The translations under genes and the position numbers were made by a program. From positions 15,033,191-15,097,190 of the forward strand of contig NC_088300.1 of NCBI RefSeq assembly GCF_032854445.1: a stretch of DNA of 64,000 nt, given 5' to 3'. The notes below the pieces were generated by a model that worked only from the letters and a program-made list of their open reading frames with translations, was not told the DNA's origin and ran no database searches. The number at the start of each line of letters is the position of its first letter. Position 1 is the stretch's first letter. This DNA comes from Liolophura sinensis. Its lineage: Eukaryota > Mollusca > Polyplacophora > Chitonida > Chitonidae. This document shows positions 25,101 to 36,935 of the stretch, piece after piece.

Positions 25101-26370
25101 CAGTATTAACTCGGTCCTACAGGCCACGTCATTCTAACGGCTTTAGCGTTAACTCAGTCCTACAGACCACGTCATTCTAGTGACTTCAGTATTAACTCAG
25201 TACAACAGACCACGTCATTCTAGCGGCTTTAGTGTTAACTCAGTCCTACAGACCACGTCACTCTAGCGGCTTCAGTATTAGCTCAGTCCTACAGGCCACG
25301 TCATTCTAACGGCTTTAGCGTTAACTCAGTCCTACAGACCACGTCACTCTAGTGGCTTCAGTATTAACTCAGTACAACAGACCACGTCATTCTAGCGGCT
25401 TTAGTGTTAACTCAGTCCTACAGACCACGTCACTCTAGCGGCTTCAGTATTAGCTCAGTCCTACAGACCACGTCATTCTAGCGGCTTTAGTGTTAACTCA
25501 GTCCTACAGACCACGTCATTCTAACGGCTTCAGTATTAACTCAGTCCTACAGGCCACGTCATTCTAGCGGCTTTAGTGTTAAATCAGTCCTACAGACCAC
25601 CTCATTCTAGCGGCTTCACTATTAGCTCAGTCCTACAGACCACGTCATTCTAGCGGCTTCAGTATTAGCTCAGTCCTACAGGCCACGTCATTCTACCGGC
25701 TTTAGTGTTAAATCAGTCCTACAGACCACCTCATTCTAACGGCTTCAGTATTAACTCAGTCCAACAGGCCACGTCATTCTAGCGGCTTTAGTGTTAACTC
25801 AGTCCTACAGACCACGTCATTCTAGCGGCTTTAGTGTTAACTCAGTCCAACAGACCACGTCATTCTAGCGGCTTCAGTATTAGCTCAGTCCTACAGACCA
25901 CGTCATTCTAGCGGCTTTAGTGTTAAATCAGTCCTACAGACCACCTCATTCTAACGGCTTCAGTATTAACTCAGTCCAACAGGCCACGTCATTCTAGCGG
26001 CTTTAGTGTTAACTCAGTCCTACAGACCACGTCATTCTAGCGACTTCAGTATTAGCTCAGTCCTACAGACCACGTCACTCTAGCGGCTTTAGTGTTAACT
26101 CAGTCCTACAGACCACGTCATTCTAGCGGCTTCAGTATTAGCTCAGTCCTACAGGGTGCGTCATTCTAGCGGCTTTAGTGTTAAATCAGTCCTACAGACC
26201 ACCTCATTCTAACGGCTTCAGTATTAACTCAGTCCAACAGGCCACGTCATTCTAGCGGCTTTAGTGTTAAATCAGTCCTACAGACCACGTCATTCTAGCG
26301 GCTTCAGTATCAACTCAGTCCTACAGACCACGTCACTCTAGCGACTTCAGTATCAACTCAGTTCTACAGC
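22175..26370. repeat. 43-bp minisatellite, about 97 copies, with higher-order repeat structure
   Basis: The unit is GTCCTACAGACCACGTCATT followed by CTAGCGGCTTTAGTGTTAACTCA. Two main variants (TTTAGTGTTAAC and TTCAGTATTAGC/TTAAC) often alternate; others carry CAACAG, ACGGACCATG, GCGACTTC or a GGCCACG/TAACGG combination. Variant combinations recur in blocks: the mark ACTCGGTCC lies at about 23519, 24035 and 25110. The spacings are 516 bp (12 units) and 1075 bp (25 units). A block of about 1.1 kb starting near 23955 reappears 1075 bp downstream with no difference I could see. Frames inside are interrupted, so the array is not a coding repeat. Confidence 0.97.
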
Positions 26371-28220
26371 GTCCGCGCCTGCGCAGTCCCCAAGTTTCAG
26401 TAAGGCACAACATCCTTAACAGCTTTGTAACACAGCATCAGTTCAACTCCACTAATTGTTTCATGCTGATTACAAGCCTTTAACTGTCCCATCCGTTCGG
26501 CCAGTTATTTATTACCTCTCGATTGACATAATCAAGTCTCGGTTGCCCATGTAGGGCCTAGATGCATTACGTAGAGACATATCTTTACAATCTTCAATCG
26601 CTGACAAAAAAGAATAAAAATTTTACAACCATCTGCTTCAGACAGAAAAGCATCTACTTCAGGCAGAAATGCATATGCCTCGGACAGAAGTACGAGTTTG
26701 TATCTTTCTCCTTGAGAACGAAACATAACTTTCTTCGTTTAAGTTTGAATTAAAACACAACGTCAAAAATGTCCACACCATATGATTCTTATTCACCAAT
26801 ACATGTATACAGGCTTTCATTAGATAAGCATAAACTCTTGTGGACGTCTATGATAAGAAAGGAACGAACTCTATCAAGTCTCCAGTCGTTAAGAAACACA
26901 TCCCACTTTACTTTCGGGCAGCCGCCTTCTTATTTTTTTGTTGTTTTTTTTGCGATCATTGAATATATCTTTGAGTTAATGCAAGATTTATTTAATATTA
27001 TCGGGGACTATTACCAGTAAATGGAAAATGTACCCACCATGATGGTTCGCCCCGCCTCATTTAACAAAGGATGTTAACCACAAATTGAATCTCACAATCA
27101 ATAGCGGTATGTTTCGTGCACGTGACTTACACATCCACCCGTGGTATATGGACTATGCTGAATGACAGATTATAGTTGGTCGTTTACACCAACATATACA
27201 TCATTTTAAAACCCCTTTCTTCTTTGTGCACCAACTATACTGTTGAAAACATCTTGCAAAATGGCACGTGAAAATTGAATTAGGACAAATACGTAACACA
27301 TAGTTTCTAGACACATTTGTGGTGAACATTACTGCGTGGCATTTCAAGTAACAGTAGAATTTATCGACCCCAGTGATGATTACGTTTTAATCCAATATCC
27401 TATGTGATATAAAGCTACATAAACTGATACAACCAACGACAACCATCGCAGCCGCTCAAAGCACTCTACTCCGTGCGAATACAGAGAAAAAATACACCAG
27501 ATAGACAATCCGTGAGTATGTGTTAGCACACCCCAGTCCACACACAGCTATCACCTGTTCGATTTACCTGCTAGTGTACCTGGTTACTGATTACGCTGTA
27601 GCTTTGATGTCTGTGGTATGGTATTGCCGACGACAGGGAGCCACGGTGCTTTTATAAAACAAGACAAACAAAGCATCAAAGGCTAAAATGGATGGACGGG
27701 TCGAAAACAACGTTTACGTGTTCAATTGAGCCGCACAAATCACAAATAACGGAATGTGTAACTTTGCTTTCTCTAAGCGTCCTACATATTGGACGAACTG
27801 ATTACTATAGAAACGTGCACTGGCATTCTCCAGGTTGCAGTATGGTGATCTTGCAGACAACGACAATCCTATTTCAAGCTATGGCAATAACACGTGCTAT
27901 ATAAAAAAATTGTAAAAACAGTATCTATCAATGAAACATCGCCGTATTGGAGGACAGCTAACTTGGACAATCTAACCCAAATAATTGTGTTCTCATTAAT
28001 GAGGGATTTACCTGGCTCAGCGATATGAAGCGTTATTCTCGCTGTAGCCATGAGATCGGGAGATACAATCCAGCTCGCACTGATTTCGCCGCAGTTTTAA
28101 AGCGAGATGTTTTTGAGTTGGCGTTAAACATCAATCGATCAGTAAAATTCAGTGGAGCTACCTTTTTTCACATACTTGCTCTAATGAATTTATCCGGGGT
28201 GACAAACTTTTTACAACCTA
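26371..28220. other. Intergenic, nothing recognised
   Basis: AT-rich sequence with no supported gene, RNA or repeat. Confidence 0.4.
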
Positions 28221-28222
28221 CA

Positions 28223-28259
<37 letters not shown>

Positions 28260-28266
28260 GTATACA
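28221..28266. repeat. (TA)n microsatellite with TATG interruptions
   Basis: A TA run with two ATGTA interruptions. It splits the apparent plus-strand frame 28025-28594 and argues against that frame being a gene. Confidence 0.95.
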
Positions 28267-28424
28267 TAGTGTAGTTACAACAATGGTCGTCAGAGGGTGC
28301 ACAGGTATACCGGTAACAGGGAACGCTCATATTCATATTATGCATTGTGCACGTGCTTGTAAGTGGTTACAATCTACGTATAGAGGTAAATGGTGTACAG
28401 AAGACCTAAGATTTTGGTTTAAGA

Positions 28425-28965
28425 TGACGTTTTGTGACTTCAAAACCGATTCCATCATGGTCTTAGGCCCACATAACAACAGATACCAGAAACTTCTTAT
28501 GCTTATATGCTTACAAATCCCTGGTCTGGAACATTTTGGAACCAGGCCCCAGATATCCATCAATCTCATGAACCAGACACCGTTATACTTGTGAGCAGAC
28601 TTCAGTATACGCTTGGGTGATAAGAAAGTAGACCCCATCTGACCATAACGCCCATTAAAAAGATATCGGTTGAGAGTCATGTTTTGTGATCTGGTCGCTT
28701 AAGAAACAAACCATAGATGTCCATACCGCCCATGACACAGACGCCATGTGGATGACCGTTATTTTGGGGAAAGTGCGGCAGTATACGCTCGGAACACATA
28801 CCCCAGTAGGGTATAATGCCTGATATGCAGAAATACATGGGAAGTATGAGACATATATACAACAGAGGCGTAAAATGTCTACGAAAACTGTCAGAGAGTT
28901 CCCAGAAGTGAGTGGAGGTTTGGTTTCGGTTAAAAAGGATCCATCCAGGGTCTACATTCACCAGT
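28425..28965 (-). repeat. Imperfect duplicated segment with similar antisense peptides
   Basis: Two adjacent minus-strand frames (28333-28680 and 28677-28961) encode related peptides: one has KRILKSAHKYNGVWFMRLMD then IWGL, the other SERILPHFPQNNGHPHGVCV then MGGMDIYGL. At DNA level CAGTATACGCT recurs at 28603 and 28779, and CCA(G/T)A(T/G)(A/G)TCCAT at 28549 and 28713, so the repeat distance is roughly 165-176 bp. It may be a decayed repeat-containing gene, a transposon relic or a non-coding tandem repeat. No family is recognised. Confidence 0.45.
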
Positions 28966-29839
28966 TATTTGATATATACATGGAGGTCCTGGAATACCAG
29001 TTCATTACACCGTGATTTCTGCGCGCAGCCAGTAGATTACATATTAAACACTTGTAATGTATGCTGAATACACAGAAATAAGATAGAGTAGGTGTACATA
29101 CATAAGACATAACGATTGAGTAAATCAGTGTTATCTATTCTGCCAAGCTTTATTAATCACCGTTACCTTTTGGTCACCCGTATGTTAAATTCCGAGCTCT
29201 ATAAGCTTGTTTTAGGGCGTTATCGTACCTATAGTATAGCCGTGTAGTCCAATACTTAGAACTGATGTCCCGGGTAGAGGAAAACGCGATAAATACGAGG
29301 TAAGAGTGGAGCACGAAGCTCAGCGATACATCACTTCTGGCGGAAACTGAGCAAGTCAGCAAGTGGCCCGATACATAATAATAATTAGCGACCAGTCCTA
29401 AATGCGGACAAAGATCCGCAAGTACCCGTCATGCTACATTGATTTCAGTACATAACGGCTTCAAAGCGGGCGAAAAAAAATAGACAAGATAAGTGATTTA
29501 AACGCGACATTATTTTTACTCTTCAAACGACCTTATCTACATACATGAGGTAAGAAACTTTCATATGGAACAAAACTAAATGTTAACCTGTCAGGTTATA
29601 ACAAATACCGAATTAAACAAAAGCGACTACGAATTTAAATCTGAAGACTACACATGTACACGTGAACAGAGGTCAAAGTGTTTCTGGTTTGTGAGGTAAG
29701 TCAGCAGAAGTTACAGCAGTGAATCTATGCAGATAACAAGACAGGGTAAGCGAGGGTATAACTATTGCGATTCTGTCATAGAGAGGTGGGAACCCACGAG
29801 CTTATACCCACTATGTAAGGTGTTCAAACTTCAAAATCA
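28966..29839. other. Intergenic, nothing recognised
   Basis: No supported feature. Confidence 0.4.
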
Positions 29840-30255
29840 AGGTAGAAAATCAGACGTACAAAATCACGACCAAAGGCAGGCAAAATCTCCACTGACGTTT
29901 AGATACAAAAAATGAGGCACAAACGGGGTGACAATTACGATAGAAAAAATCAGATATACGACATCATGATCAACGGGTATTAAAATCACGACTATTGTTA
30001 GATATAAAGGAATCGCGACCAAAAGGGGTCAAAACCACGATAGAAAATCAGATATACGACATCATGATCAACGGGTATCAAAATCACGACAATTGTTAGA
30101 TATAAAGGAATCACGACCAAAAGGGGTCAAAACCACGATAGAAAATCAGATATACGACATCATGATCAACGGGTATCAAAATCATGACTGACGTTTAGAT
30201 ATAAAAAAAATAACGATCAAAAGGGGTCGAAGCCACGACAAAATATCAGATATAT
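29840..30255. repeat. 98-bp tandem repeat, about 4 copies
   Basis: AGAAAATCAGATATACGACA is found at 30042 and 30140 (98 bp apart) and, with two extra A, at 29942. Each unit also holds TCATGATCAACGGGTATCAA, TAGATATAAAGGAATCACGA and CCAAAAGGGGTCAAAACCAC. Outer copies are diverged. Confidence 0.92.
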
Positions 30256-33200
30256 CAAATCAAGGTCACATGGACTCACAATGGTCATGAGGGAAAGTCT
30301 AGCATAGTGGGCCATGTGGTCTGAAAATCTTTTCCTATACATTCATGTTAATAACTAGGACTGGACCACACTCACAGAACTTTTGGAAAACACCAAATCA
30401 TTGAAGGATGAACACATGCAGTGCAATATTTAAGGGGCAAAGAAAGAACTGGTTATAAATTGTGCAACATGCAAAGATCAAAACCTCCACCCTCGAACAG
30501 ATAATCTCACAGCATGTGGTATAATGTTCATACATTGTCACACAGACAAAGCAACTGGTATTTCCGAATCCACACGGGTTATTATTATAAAGCCTATGAT
30601 TTCCTCACTGACTGGCATAACTTGTTGGCAAATGCTCGAACACTGCTCCAATCATCATCTTAAATTTCTCATCACACCTAGGGATCCACACAAAATATTG
30701 GCACATTTTCGTTATTGACGACTGAAGTCCGCTCTAAGAATGCGAGGCGTGATGTGTACTGATGGGGTGAATAGGTCTTCTGTAAGATATTTTACACGCT
30801 TATATATCCGCAGACATGTGTACACAGTGCACTCGACCTGCACAATATGATAGACACACTGATAAAATCACTGTTCAAAACCTATCTCATAAGGTCCTTG
30901 ATTAACCCTATACATTGATCACAGTATGGTATGTATTTTGTGTAGAAAACCATTCGTTCCTAGTATTGTAATGATTTCACGCAGATGAATCTTTTTGGAC
31001 AGTGTGGTCTATCAGTAGAGTTGATCATGAGATAGAGGCTCTGGTTTTACCTATAGATGAGTTCAGGTTACAGTGATTTATACCGTGATGCCACAATCCT
31101 CTATTTGACAACAAGAAACACTCATTTTCCTAGGGTGAGAAATTGTCTCAATTAAGACCATTCGTAAAAAAAACGCATAAAAAAATCCCATAACGTTATG
31201 GTAAAACAAAAGCGTCAAACTCGTCACATACAGCAAATGTCTGGAAGGAAAGTGGAGTACGAAGGAAAGTCATTCCTTCTCCGTAGTACGAACTAAGGAG
31301 AAAAACAATTCGCTCAAAAATACACAAACTGTAAGAGCTTGTGTAACGTCAGCTGTATACGTCTTTCCCATAACTTACTTGCCATATTTTTACCACCCGT
31401 TACAAAATGTACCCATTCGCACGACGAAAACGTGTTCCCGGCATTCGGGGTAAGTGAGAAGTCCTGCTCCGAGCAGAACTTGACGTGTAACGGAATATAC
31501 GTGGTCGTTTTCTCCTAGATCGGTATAGGGGCAGTATGCTGAGGTATGCGGGGGTATGTTGAGGTATGTTAACATCTGTCTCTCTGTTCTGGGCCCCAGG
31601 GAAAGGCAAGATCGAGACGAGGACCAGTCCTGTCGCTCGGTGACATACCACCGGTCGGTGCGAGCCGAGTGAGCGACCAGACTCTTGGTGCGTATGGGAA
31701 ATGTCAGTGACAAAGGAGAAGGACTTCTATTAATATGAGAACGTTTAACTCCGTCACATGGCGGTTTGCTGTGCTATATCCACACTGCTGGTTAAGGAAG
31801 TCATACACAGAAGATCGTAGACCGTGCGTCTTCGTTTCTATATCGTAAACATTCGTAGTGATCCACGATGAATTTGATGTCTGTCTAGATTCTGTCAACT
31901 GAGGTACCTTGAACACTTGGTAAACATATGTAACGTGTCAGTTGATTCCGATTATTATATATGGGCAAGGGTCCGGACCTAGGTGGGTGGGTACAAACAA
32001 GGTTTCTCCGGCTAGATGATATGAGGTTAGTACTATAGGCATGTCAATGGTGTAGACATATGTCGACAGTGACCACGGTAGAAGCCGTATGTATATTTAT
32101 GTGTACACCATACAGTGCCCGTGCGGTATCAAACTGCTCACTTGCGCTGGCCCTCTCGGAGAACGAAAAGTTGTTTCAACATTTGCCTCACAGTCCATTT
32201 CACGACGGTGCACAGGTGTGAGTCAAGGGAGAGGGAAGTTTCGGTGTGTAACACAGTTATAGGCTGGGACTGCCTCAATACTTCTGCTCAGATCCGACGA
32301 AGAGTTCTCACTGACTCAAAGCGAGTTGATCAGGGGTTAGATATACATACTGACTGCAGACTAGTGTATGAACATACAGAGGACATTAACACAGTGGTAT
32401 ATGTCTGATACAGTGAAGGGCCAGTCCACGCCCCGTCCTGCCAAGCTAGAGCAAAATATAGCCCCGGGGGTGAGGCGGAGGGGCGGGACAGGGAGGGGTG
32501 CTGGAGGTAGCAAAGTGTAGAACTACTTACCGTGCCGTACAGAGGCCAGTCCGCTCTTCAGTCAGGTTATCACACCAGCCTCTCTGCGCCTACATCTGTC
32601 CGATGACAGTCCTGATGCTGTCCCATCCAGAAGCTATAGTTTAGCACTGTTATATTACACATGCGATTCACTTTCTGGTACCAACTCACATTCAAATATG
32701 CAAAATATTTTTTTCGGTTAATGCTTTTCTTTTTTTCTTTACTTTTTTTGTTTTATATCCTTCGTATTATATTAACACTGTAATAAAATCCGGTTGCCAC
32801 TTCAACTCGTCGTGGAGCTGCTGTACACATGCACACGGGAGCCAATTCTCCCCACAATAATAAACACCCGATTCCTTATCTCGGAAAGCAAGCATTTCAT
32901 TTCGGTCCGACAAGACGTTTAAAGTTGTGTAGAAAGCGAGTAAGTGTAGCGCGTGTACACGGGGTAGCCATTCCTCGTTACCAGCACACCTCGCTCCATG
33001 TTACAGCAAACAGGCCACTCACATGTCCACGACAAATCCGCTTAACTCAATGGCCACATTAAAAGCCCGAAACATGGCTAAAATTTCACTGACTGACACT
33101 TCTCGGCGTAGTTAAGGCTGTTCTATTACCCGGTGAACAGAGCTTGCCAGGGATGTCCTCTAGCTGATCACTACTTACTCTGCGCCAGTGTACTCTCTCT

Positions 33201-36200
33201 GACGCTGTCTCCCATTGGCTTAGGACATAGCAAAAACTCCCACTATCTAATGGGCGAGTCGGACTGACGCGCAGGCGTACTTGTTGACAAAAGCGACTGA
33301 CGGCCAGGTAGGCCGAGTGGCAGAGGGTTAAACTGGGGTGAGCATAGGTAAGACAAGACTGCTCGCGACTGGGTCTCACTCCCTTCCTCGGCGGCTTTAA
33401 AAGCATGGACCACGTGGGCTATATACATGCAGTCATTGACAGCTTTTAGCCTGTATATAGACTCACAATTTACACAACACGGAGTTTACAAGCTAGCGCC
33501 ATTATCCCGAGTGAGGAACTAAAACTAAGGCTGTTATAAATAATTAAGGGCTCTCACCTTTTGTTTACATCCCTGTGCGTAACAGCTTCACGCGTATCTG
33601 GAGTGGTTAATGTGAGAGGGGTGTGATTTCCTCACCCTTTGTCTCTAGGGACGGGCAGACTAACCAAGTAGGCAATTATCTCAACTGCACTTACCTGAGG
33701 TATGGGACATCGAAGCAGCTTAACTAAACTTAACTATTTATCTTCACCCCAAACTGCACTTTAGAACATTCAACACTTAATTAAATTTAACTGGCGGTTT
33801 TAAAAAGCTAACTTCATGGGCATACATAGGCTAATCTAGCTAATGCAGTCATGTGTTTAAATACAAAAATGACAGCCGCCTTGAAATGAACATTGTGCAA
33901 TTAACAGAGCATTACAGGGTTTTCATCTCTGCGGCATTAAGATCAAGGTTGAGCTGTGGGACAGGTGCTTGGTGTCATTAAGGCATTGTTTACCCCTCGA
34001 CTTTCACTGACACGTGGGGCTCTGTCATTAACTCATTAGCCCATGTTGTCACGTGATACACACAGGGTAGCTAACTCGTGTAAACAACTACGAGCAGAAC
34101 TTAGATCCAACGAACATCTGGATGAAATGTTTATGTTGTAATTTTATTTGATACAAGCAACCATTAGCATCCCCATGTCCTTTCCTCTGCAACGCGATCT
34201 CTCAAACATCCGGGTCGCTGGCATGAAGGAATAACAGCGCCACCTGCGCAATTATGCAATAATCACGTGACACACTCCAGAATTTTAAGAATTTCACATG
34301 CTTCTGCAAATGTATCTGTCTAAATACACCTTTTATAGTTATTTTTTTTTTGTTCACTAAACAGAGTATGCTTTTAAAACAGTAAGTGATTCAGCATACC
34401 TGGCATGTGGTGATAAATGTGATCCAGGATTAAATTAGCTTGAACTCTCCGCACACGAATTTCTTATGCATGGTGTAAATTGCACAGGCAAAAGTCGATT
34501 ATTTGCGTGCGGGGGTGCATCACGTGACTGGGGAAAACAAACGGAGGAGATGATTTGGGAGGAATGTCGCTGAGCTAGACTTTATAGGTGTGAGTACCGA
34601 TGCCTGAAAAAGGTAATAAACACACGGCTTGTTTGTCTCTATAATGGTGGACTACCCTACGGAATGACACGTTTGGTGGATGAAAATTACAGGGCGGGGA
34701 TGAGGTTCATTCTGCGCGTATTAATCTCTGACCTATTCGGTAGCGGGCGACCACACCTCGACGGTTCACAAGACCATGTCAAGTCCACCCTTTTGTAATT
34801 GTTTCCACCATAGACCAATGTTCGGGCTATATACGGCATCTCTACGTGTTTCACTCTGTCTGTATGGCACCACACACCTAGTCACTGCCGCATTAACAAG
34901 ATATCTGTTCATATCACACCATTGTTGACTGAGTTGCTAGGTACAAATACACACATCCCATTATCCAGAGGAATGTCCAAACCTACTTTCTCTACCTGTC
35001 GATACCAGACATTCTCCACTACGGCCTTTCCTAATAATTAGGGGTTGCCGGGGTCAATAGTCAAGTTTTAGGGTCACATATACTGACATTAGATATTTGA
35101 TTAGATAAATTACTGAATGTTTTAAGTCGGTTTTCAAGTTTGTCATTGGAACATTACCCATTGGTGAAATGCTATGTAGAGGATCTGGGCATCTTTGCTT
35201 TCTTCGCAATCAAGCTGTATATTCCTAGATCAACACACTTAACTTTTGTACACAAGACTGACATGATTAGAAATGATAAGTAAAAAATCACCTTTGAAAG
35301 GTTAATGACGATTGTCCTTGTAGTTTTATAGGCAATGGCTGTCTAATTTTGTAGAAGTGAGTGAAGATTTCATTGGTTTCTTGACCTTTTTTATCGTCGT
35401 CATATGAATGAAAAATTGTTATGTACTACTTCCAATCCTTACATCATTCGCATAATGCAGAAACACTGGTGCATGTCAGTTTTTTTACAGAAAGTTGTGT
35501 ATATTTTTCGGGTGTCTATTTCATATACGTCGACGTTTCAATGCATTGTTCATGCATACAGAAATACGTATCAAGATATTATATTCATTAGGCCATCATG
35601 TGGAATTCTCGGCTGAATATATTTGTCCAAACTTCAGACCTGGTACAAGTGGCAGCCTCACACTACACTGTTGGAATTCCAACCCTCATATTCAGGTGAA
35701 GACTAGCACAGTGATCAGGTGACAGTCCACGTAACATGGCTGTAGGGTAGATGACGTGAGGGTGATAACTCCACTAATACACATGTCCCCGTGGTCTCAT
35801 CACCTGACCCGTCCAGTCTCACGAAGGTGCTAACACCGACCCATCACATAACACATCTCCCGATTGAGTAAGCTTGACACGGACAGGAAGGTAAAGGAGG
35901 AACAAACAGGGAGGTTAGCCTGATGACGGACGCCAAGCTGCTTAAGTCACTACAGCCGATCCTTCATCTGACCGATACACCACTGGTCTTATCACCTCCC
36001 CCCTCCACTCTGCCTGATCCTGCCATCTATACACTCCCATACTCCCCATAGACGTCCTCATCTTCAGCTCGGGGTTCACTAACATCATTTTTTTGTGTAA
36101 AAAAAACCTTGTCCAAAGTAAGGATTAGAACACATGATTAGTATTAAGAACAAACCACCTACTGACTCCGGTATTTCGCTTGGGTTAACATCAACTGATC

Positions 36201-36473
36201 ACATAGTCCACACGCTTGTCATACGCGGGTTACAAACAAGATTAATTGTTTCCATTTTGTAGTTTGACACAAAAACAGTAAATAGTCATTGCAATTTCAG
36301 GTCGGTGTTCCTTGACCCATTTCCTCAAAAACACAAAAAAATGAAAGAGGCACGTATTTTTGTGTTTATTCGCAAAAGTGACAGTAAATACGTCACTGAT
36401 TTCTCAAAGCCCTTATTTGCTTGCGGTGTTATGAAGCCACATCATAACAGCATATAATAATATAAGGCACTGT
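30256..36473. other. Intergenic, no gene supported
   Basis: About 6.2 kb without a recognisable exon or RNA. Minor points: a TATGTTGAGG-type short repeat at 31530-31572; GC-richer sequence with an inverted CCAAT box and TTTAAAA near 33200-33400 that could be promoter-like on either strand; T-rich tracts near 32708-32755. None supports a feature call. Confidence 0.35.
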
Positions 36474-36738
36474 AAATTATAAATTTAGGGGCCTCCGTGG
36501 CTCAGTTGGTTAGCGCGCTAGCGTAACGTAATGCCCTAGGAGCCTCTCACCAATGCGGTCGCTGTGAATTCAAGCCCAGCCCAAGTGGGAAGGTCTGGCA
36601 ACAACCTGTGGATGGTCGTGGGTTTTCCCCGGGCTCTGCCCGGTTTCCTCCCACCATAATGCTGGCCGCCGTCGTTTAAGTCAAATATTCTTCAGTACGG
36701 CGTAAAACACCAATCAAATAAATAAATAAATTATAAAT
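36474..36738 (+). mobile_element. Intact tRNA-derived SINE (family A) with 11-bp target-site duplication
   Basis: The element body is 36485-36727. Its 5' head is tRNA-like: an A-box GTGGCTCAGTTGGTTAGCGC and, about 60 bases later, a B-box-like GTGAATTCAAGCCC. A body with GGGTTTTCCCCGGGCTCTGC and TTTCCTCCCACCATAATGCT follows, then a tail with TACGGCGTAAAACACC and AATAAATAAATAAA. The sequence AAATTATAAAT occurs at 36474-36484 and again at 36728-36738, a perfect 11-bp target-site duplication expected from LINE-mediated insertion. Transcription would be by RNA polymerase III from the internal boxes. Confidence 0.88.
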
Positions 36739-36889
36739 ATAAAGATATCAATAAAGAAATAAAGCTCATAAACCAGATTACCGTCTTACACAGAAGTGAA
36801 ACATTCTTGATTACGCCACCAGTTCAATGAATTCAACGCCAAGCCTTTTTCTCTTCTTCGTCAATGACCAGTGACACAATTAAAATATT

Positions 36890-36935
36890 ATTTGATGTAT
36901 TTATTTATTTATTTTGTTGATTGGTGTTTAGAAAC
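36890..36935 (-). mobile_element. SINE tail remnant (family A)
   Basis: TTATTTATTTATTTTGTTGA TTGGTGTTTA matches the reverse complement of the terminal bases of family A. Only the extreme 3' end remains, so this is either a strongly truncated copy or a chance match to a simple tail. Confidence 0.4.

Noticed and set aside
22175-26370. CRISPR array
   Set aside because: Repeats are contiguous without unique spacers, in a eukaryotic genome; this is a minisatellite.
28025-28594. 189-codon plus-strand ORF
   Set aside because: It runs through an (AT)n microsatellite, and the portion after it is antisense to the duplicated segment; no protein features.
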